From Caryophanales bacterium UBA4855 (lineage in GTDB: Bacteria > Bacillota_I > Bacilli_A > RFN20 > CAG-826), in the NCBI GenBank assembly GCA_002399785.1, contig DHEH01000002.1, positions 101,279 through 165,278 of the forward strand: 64,000 nt of DNA, in the 5' to 3' direction. The position numbers were made by a program, and so were the translations under genes. This document shows positions 59,092 to 64,000 of the stretch, one piece after another. The notes beneath the pieces were generated by a model that worked only from the letters and a program-made list of their open reading frames with translations, had not been told where the DNA came from and ran no database searches. Position 1 is the stretch's first letter, and every line of letters starts with the position of its first letter.

Positions 59092-61482
59092 TTATCTAGC
59101 TTCTTCTTTCTTTTCTTCTTCGATAAATTTTTCAGCTTCTTCCGTTGAATCAGCTGTTTTTTCAAGAAATAATGTTTCAAGATCAATATGTTTATCTTTT
59201 AAATCTTGAATATTAGCACTCAAAACAAAATCACCATGACGAATAATAATTACTTCATCACAAAGGTTATTAACAACATCGATTAAGTGGCTTGAAAAGA
59301 ATACAATATTGCCTTTTTTAGCATGTTCTCTCATACATTCCTTAATCTCAAAAATTGAGTTAGGGTCAACACCAGTCATAGGTTCATCAAGAATCCAAAT
59401 TTTTGGATTATGAATTAAAGCACCGATGATGGTGATTTTTTGTTTCATACCATGAGAATAAGTTTTCATCTGCTTATCAAAAGCGGCTTTCATACCTAAT
59501 CTATCAAGTAAATCAACGAGTCTAGTTTCACGATCTTCTTTAGAAACACCGTATAAATCTGCAATATAACTAATATATTGTCTGCCAGTTAAATTCTCAT
59601 ATAAAGCATAGTGATCAGGAACAAAACCAATGCATTCTTTAGCTTCGATTGGTTGATGTTCAATATCATATCCACAAATTGAAATACGTCCACTATTAAA
59701 TGTATGCATTCCAACTATTGACTTAATAATAGTAGATTTTCCAGCACCATTTTTTCCAAGGAAGCCATATATTTTTCCTTCTTCGAGCTTAATTGAGAAA
59801 TCTTTAACTGCAGTATTTTTACTGTTACCGTATCTTTTTTCAAGGTGCGTTATTTCAAGTGACGCCTTAACGTTTGGATCATAATGAATTTTTTTCATAT
59901 TAATTCCTCTCCCTTTTTCATATTTTATAAACCTTAACTTAGATTCTTTATACATTTTATTTTTGTCAGCAAGCATAATAAACTCATCAACTATATTAAA
60001 TAGCACCTCATAAACAAACCACATGCCAAGCGCTAATAAAACATAAGTTAAATAGAAGGCAATTTGGTAAGCTGGATGGAAGACATATTCATAACCATTA
60101 ATACTAAATGTCCGTGATTTATTGAATAATTCTGTTGCCCAATCACCAAGTTTATCTCCAACATAATTAGAATTAATAAAGAAGAAATCAACTGGATTTC
60201 CATGAGCTGTACAATATGCATTAACAAACAAAACTAAAGCAAAATAAAATAAGAACCCAATCATTGAATAACCAAAATATTTCAATTTTGGTCGATCATA
60301 AACACCTAACAAGACAATCAATATTGGCATAAAGAACGCATACAAATGGTTATTGTAAAATTGAATAACGGACGGAGACAAAATTGAAATACTTTCACTG
60401 TAATTTGGCATCAATAAAGCAAGAAATGCTCCAATGACATTAATAAACATCGTAAAATAGAAGACTTTATGTGATTTAAAAGTCAAAGTCAAAGGAACGA
60501 TATACATTGCAGTATTACAAAGATGAAGAGGCAAAGAGTATACGTGAGTCCAAATCTCAATTCGCTGAATTGAGGTATAACTAATCAAAATGTTAAAAGC
60601 AATAAATGCTAAGAAAGCACGTCGATGATTAATATCATACGGATATAAAAGACAAAAATATAAAATTGGTAACAAAAAAGATAAATAAACCAAAATTCTA
60701 TGGGTAAAATTAAAATCCATAGGGGCTGCTAAAGATCCTAGTGATTCACCAAAAAATGTTCTAGGTAAATAATCGGTTATCGAAGTAAACAACATGCCGA
60801 TAATAGCAATAACTATAGCGTAGACCCCTTCTTTTCCAAATTTAAAGGTTGGAATACGTCTAAATGTATCGGCACAATATGCTAAAACTACCCCAATTTC
60901 TACAGCCATAAAATACATTCTGTTATCAGCTACACCGCCATCAATATTACCGCAAACTCCCATAACGACATATGGCATAAAAATTAACGTCAATAATGTG
61001 ATTGGCGTTGCAACAAACTTTGCAATGGTATCAAAAACATTAGATTTTATGAATTCTGATATACAAACAAATAAAATTGATGCAATAAAGAAAACGTTTA
61101 ATAATCCAGACATTATTGTTTCAAAAGGAGTCATAAAATCAGAATTTAATTGAACTACTGATTCAAGATAGTCGTGAGCTAACATATACCTTGTTAAAAA
61201 GATTCCAAATAAAAGTACGACTATAGTTTGTCGTACAAATGATATTTGATTATCTTTTTTTGCAAAATATCTCTTTATTTTATTTTTGCTATTAATATTT
61301 TTAGAATTATTTTTACATACTTTGGGTAATAAAGACAATGCTAAAAACATTAAAATTAGAACACAAAAAGTTATTAAACCTAAGAAAATAAAATTAGGTT
61401 TAAAAGTCATTAGGAGGGATAATAAAATCCCTCCTAATGTTATCAAAAAAAAATATAAAACATTTTTATAAGACTTTGACAT
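59092..61482 (-). CDS. YwaF/TMEM164-like membrane domain fused to ABC ATPase
   Basis: 796 aa in one frame. Residues 1-510 hold roughly twelve membrane helices, of which 240-505 match the YwaF (TIGR02206) family (YSLPLHLCNTAMYIVPLTLT, NVIGAFLALLMPN). From residue 529 a complete ABC ATPase begins: Walker A GFLGKNGAGKSTI, signature YSHGMKQKITIIGALI and WILDEPMTGVDP. The ATPase start is an in-frame ATG at 59898 with its own strong Shine-Dalgarno GGGAGAGG (59906-59913), so a separate 268 aa ATPase may be made too. Either a true fusion, or two genes whose stop codon has been lost. The permease gene follows 2 nt later. Confidence 0.8.
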   Translation of the reverse strand: MSKSYKNVLYFFLITLGGILLSLLMTFKPNFIFLGLITFCVLILMFLALSLLPKVCKNNSKNINSKNKIKRYFAKKDNQISFVRQTIVVLLFGIFLTRYMLAHDYLESVVQLNSDFMTPFETIMSGLLNVFFIASILFVCISEFIKSNVFDTIAKFVATPITLLTLIFMPYVVMGVCGNIDGGVADNRMYFMAVEIGVVLAYCADTFRRIPTFKFGKEGVYAIVIAIIGMLFTSITDYLPRTFFGESLGSLAAPMDFNFTHRILVYLSFLLPILYFCLLYPYDINHRRAFLAFIAFNILISYTSIQRIEIWTHVYSLPLHLCNTAMYIVPLTLTFKSHKVFYFTMFINVIGAFLALLMPNYSESISILSPSVIQFYNNHLYAFFMPILIVLLGVYDRPKLKYFGYSMIGFLFYFALVLFVNAYCTAHGNPVDFFFINSNYVGDKLGDWATELFNKSRTFSINGYEYVFHPAYQIAFYLTYVLLALGMWFVYEVLFNIVDEFIMLADKNKMYKESKLRFIKYEKGRGINMKKIHYDPNVKASLEITHLEKRYGNSKNTAVKDFSIKLEEGKIYGFLGKNGAGKSTIIKSIVGMHTFNSGRISICGYDIEHQPIEAKECIGFVPDHYALYENLTGRQYISYIADLYGVSKEDRETRLVDLLDRLGMKAAFDKQMKTYSHGMKQKITIIGALIHNPKIWILDEPMTGVDPNSIFEIKECMREHAKKGNIVFFSSHLIDVVNNLCDEVIIIRHGDFVLSANIQDLKDKHIDLETLFLEKTADSTEEAEKFIEEEKKEEAR

Positions 61483-61493
61483 TTTAAAAATTT

Positions 61494-63923
61494 CTATTCA
61501 GTTGGTCCAAATCCACCTAATACGAGCCCATATGCGGTTGTTCCCTTATAATAAACGTTTCCTGTTCCCATATCTTTATAGTGAGTAAAGAAATCATTTG
61601 CATTATTTAAAGTAAAGTCATTTTGATGATTCAAATAGAAATAAATACCTAAATACCCAGCAGCTTTATTGTCATCTGTTAATGCATAATCAGCACTATT
61701 TTGAGTAATAATTCCTTTAGTATTAAATAATAAAGGGGTGCCAAGTTCTCCTTGAAGAGTTGTAGAAAAAGCAGTATTTGCTCCGTGTGTTACAAACGTT
61801 GGATTACCATAAGCAGAAGAAAAATATTGATTTCCATAATGAGTTGAATAGATATCTTTTGTAAATGCATCAGCACTTCCTTCATTGGCGAAAGTATTCC
61901 AATCATTATCCATTTGTGCTTTGTCGCCTTCATAATTGATGTAATCTACTCCACCGATATTAGTTCCACCAATCAAACCAGGCTTAATACTTCCTGCACT
62001 TTCAGCATTGGAATTCATATTAATCGCTATCATATTCAATCTCATATCAGTAGTGTCACCTTTATAAGCTTTATAAAATTTTAAATTATTAGGAACAAAA
62101 CAAGCTTCATTAAGACTCGCTAATGCTCCAATAGAAGTTGACGCTCCATAAATATCAAACCAACCACCTTGACCAGTTACCCAATTTTCAGCTTTAGTCT
62201 TATCATCAATAACAATGTAAGATCCGCCTCTATTAGCTATAGGTGTATCTTTCCAACTATCAGATGTCCATTCATTACATTGATTAATGAATAATGGTCC
62301 TCCAGCATTAGTTAATTCACTATCATTAACAGCGGTTTTTGAATCACCATAATTAAACATCATAGTTGAAAAACAATCTCTTAACCTAGAATTATTAACA
62401 GTAGTTGTAGGATTTCTAACACTCTTTATATATCCGCTATTAACATTAATTGTGAAGAAGTGAGTTATAACACAATTATTATAAGTCATATCAACGAAGG
62501 GCTTAGTAAACAAAACTCCTCCTTGTTTATGAGAAGTCTCATCGGCAGGATCAGATAATTGACTAGTTGAAACTCCTTGATTTCCATACGCTTGTAAATC
62601 AAAGAAATTAATAGAATATTCAGTTCCTGTTGGAAGAGATTTATGTTGTTGAGCACTATCACTAAATAAAGCTGTGTGCGAGTCAATAGAACTATTATCT
62701 ATATCTGGATATTCAACATTAGTCTCCCCGTTTCTTTTTTCAACAAAAATATAAGGGAAAGTTTCGCCCAAAGCAATTTTATTATAGTTTCCAAATATAT
62801 TTAAACTTGAAGGTTTATTGGTTGTATCATACTGATGATCATATAAAGAAAACCAATCTTTAAGAGTACCGATTAATCCAGCATTAGCACCGTTTGCTCC
62901 ACCGTTAACTTCACTAGCACTCCACATATATTCTGCTGGTAAATCTTTTTTTTCAATTGTAACGTCGTTTAAGAAAACAAAGTTTTCGAAATTAACACCA
63001 CCACTAACGACTTCATCTCTCATTGCTTTAAAATTTGTCCAACCAATTTCAGTATATTTTGTATTATCAATCATTAACAAATCTTTTGCAGTTGAAATAT
63101 TGAAACCGTCAACAATATGTAATTTGTATTCAATTAAAGTATCTTTTAATGAAGAAAATTCTGATTTAAACGTTAAAGTAACATCTCTTTCTAAAGTACC
63201 TAAATTATCTTTAAAATTGACGATTCCTTTAGACTTAATATTATCCAAATCTTTAGACTCGACATAATCACCTAAATCCAAAGAACTTCCGTCGCTTGTT
63301 CTCTTTAAACTCACAGTGCATTCAAGATTATTTAACTTAGTAATGATTGTAACGGCTTGACTACTAGGATCGATAGCATTAATAATTGGTAATAAATTAA
63401 CTTCATTATAATTTCCAATATTAAACACTTTGGAATTATCACCTACCATAAAGTTATTTGAACCATCTTTAGCACTATTAGCAGCTGTTTTTTTATTTAA
63501 AAACTTTTGATATTTAGCATTTATATTCCAATTAGTCGCCAAATATGTGTCTTGTTGTTCAACTACATTATATGTAAGGGATACAGTTTTGATAATTGAT
63601 GCACTTGGTTTATATGTAACTGTAAAAATTTTGTTATTTCCAAGAGAAGAAGTATCAATATCGTTATGTGTAATTGTATCTTTATTTGATTTCCAAGTCA
63701 TTTCTTTGGTTTTGCCATCTGTTGTTGTTACAATAATTGCTAATTTTTCATAACTTGGGACTTCATTTAATACGTATTTTGTAGCAATTGAACCAGCTTT
63801 AACTTTAATAGAAGATATACTAACCTCTGTTTCACCGCCACCACCTTCACATCCACTTAACGAAGCGCCTAGAATACCTATGACCCCTGTTAAACAGATT
63901 ATTCTTAAGAATTTATTTTTCAA
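61494..63923 (-). CDS. large surface lipoprotein of unknown function
   Basis: Unrecognised lipoprotein of 809 aa starting with TTG at 63923, supported by the Shine-Dalgarno GGAGGA 8 nt upstream. Signal peptide with lipobox SLSGC (Cys25), then EGGGGETEV. Residues about 35-120 resemble a Big-type Ig-like domain. The middle and C-terminal parts (residues about 280-790) are rich in Asn/Gly/Ser and aromatic residues with recurring strand-like segments (NSRLRDCFSTMMFNYGDSKT), suggesting a beta-helix or carbohydrate-facing fold. First gene of the module with the YwaF-ABC fusion, permease, exported protein and epimerase, so it may be the cargo or the receptor of that system. Confidence 0.8.
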   Translation of the reverse strand: MKNKFLRIICLTGVIGILGASLSGCEGGGGETEVSISSIKVKAGSIATKYVLNEVPSYEKLAIIVTTTDGKTKEMTWKSNKDTITHNDIDTSSLGNNKIFTVTYKPSASIIKTVSLTYNVVEQQDTYLATNWNINAKYQKFLNKKTAANSAKDGSNNFMVGDNSKVFNIGNYNEVNLLPIINAIDPSSQAVTIITKLNNLECTVSLKRTSDGSSLDLGDYVESKDLDNIKSKGIVNFKDNLGTLERDVTLTFKSEFSSLKDTLIEYKLHIVDGFNISTAKDLLMIDNTKYTEIGWTNFKAMRDEVVSGGVNFENFVFLNDVTIEKKDLPAEYMWSASEVNGGANGANAGLIGTLKDWFSLYDHQYDTTNKPSSLNIFGNYNKIALGETFPYIFVEKRNGETNVEYPDIDNSSIDSHTALFSDSAQQHKSLPTGTEYSINFFDLQAYGNQGVSTSQLSDPADETSHKQGGVLFTKPFVDMTYNNCVITHFFTINVNSGYIKSVRNPTTTVNNSRLRDCFSTMMFNYGDSKTAVNDSELTNAGGPLFINQCNEWTSDSWKDTPIANRGGSYIVIDDKTKAENWVTGQGGWFDIYGASTSIGALASLNEACFVPNNLKFYKAYKGDTTDMRLNMIAINMNSNAESAGSIKPGLIGGTNIGGVDYINYEGDKAQMDNDWNTFANEGSADAFTKDIYSTHYGNQYFSSAYGNPTFVTHGANTAFSTTLQGELGTPLLFNTKGIITQNSADYALTDDNKAAGYLGIYFYLNHQNDFTLNNANDFFTHYKDMGTGNVYYKGTTAYGLVLGGFGPTE

Positions 63924-63949
63924 TTCAAAAATCCTCCAATAATAAAATT

Positions 63950-63979
63950 ATTATAAGATAAAAATAATCCTAAAACAAC
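63950..63979 (-). promoter_or_regulatory. promoter of the surface-lipoprotein/ABC module
   Basis: TTGTTT (63974-63979), an 18 nt spacer and TATAAT (63950-63955) on the minus strand, followed by a leader of about 20 nt with GGAGGA. Confidence 0.65.
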
Positions 63980-64000
63980 TTAATATTGTGTTTGGACAAT

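Noticed and set aside
1..64000. Mycoplasma-type code (TGA = Trp) or TAA/TAG reassigned to Gln
   Set aside because: Trp is encoded by TGG throughout and TGA ends mrp. TAA and TAG end many conserved genes at the expected place (for example rpsJ and rplC with TAG). The premature stops are therefore lesions.
1..64000. CRISPR arrays, intact insertion sequences, rRNA genes
   Set aside because: No regularly spaced repeats, no transposase frame with a DDE pattern, and no rRNA sequence were seen.

Overview
The window is about 30% GC and uses the standard bacterial code: TGG encodes Trp, and TAA, TAG and TGA all end real genes. Gene content points to a low-GC Bacillota relative, probably a gut Bacilli or Mollicutes-like lineage. 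The signs are the S10-spc-alpha ribosomal operon with a type-Z S14, RNase J, Spx, the rsmD-coaD-ylbF cluster, a YitT protein, an archaeal-like short ProRS, no rpmD, and several apparently leaderless promoters. The exact taxon cannot be read from the sequence alone.

Layout. 1-8.9 kb (minus): an FtsX-type ABC exporter cut by the window edge, cardiolipin synthase, a HAD phosphatase, a rubredoxin-like protein, an M24 aminopeptidase, an Mrp-type Fe-S carrier ATPase and a YigZ protein. 8.9-11.1 kb (plus): CPBP protease, TraX-like protein, thioredoxin. 11.1-16.3 kb: glycosyltransferase, tRNA-Gly, RdgB pyrophosphatase, a zinc-ribbon membrane protein, an ImmA/Xre pair, tRNA-Ser(GCT) and a small P-loop kinase. 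16.3-20 kb (minus): a phosphonate-type ABC importer whose first permease carries an in-frame TAG. 20-25.6 kb: membrane protein, prolyl-tRNA synthetase, a membrane protein with a degenerate EAL-like domain, tRNA-Ser(CGA), YitT. 25.7-28.9 kb: two decayed lipoprotein genes (metallophosphoesterase; Big2-type surface protein), followed by a membrane-anchored thioredoxin-like protein.

30-40.1 kb is housekeeping: coaD, rsmD, ylbF-like, def, RNase J, maf, an EIIB-like protein without its cysteine, NAD kinase, a CYTH protein, spx, a HepT-like protein, a phosphoglycolate-phosphatase-like HAD, guaA and a PfkB kinase. 40.2-55.7 kb (minus) is one long ribosomal operon from rpsJ to rplQ that includes secY, adk, map, infA and rpoA. 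It has a structured leader and a strong terminator. Several of its proteins carry Ala/Lys/Glu-rich tails.

55.9-63.9 kb (minus) is an accessory module: a large lipoprotein with a TTG start, a YwaF-type membrane domain fused in frame to an ABC ATPase, an ABC-2-like permease, a small exported protein and a nucleotide-sugar epimerase/dehydratase. This is the best candidate for an undescribed system, probably an envelope or surface exporter. Other unexplained signals are a motif repeated at a fixed distance after three stop codons, and many genes whose -10 box lies only 6-8 nt before the ATG.
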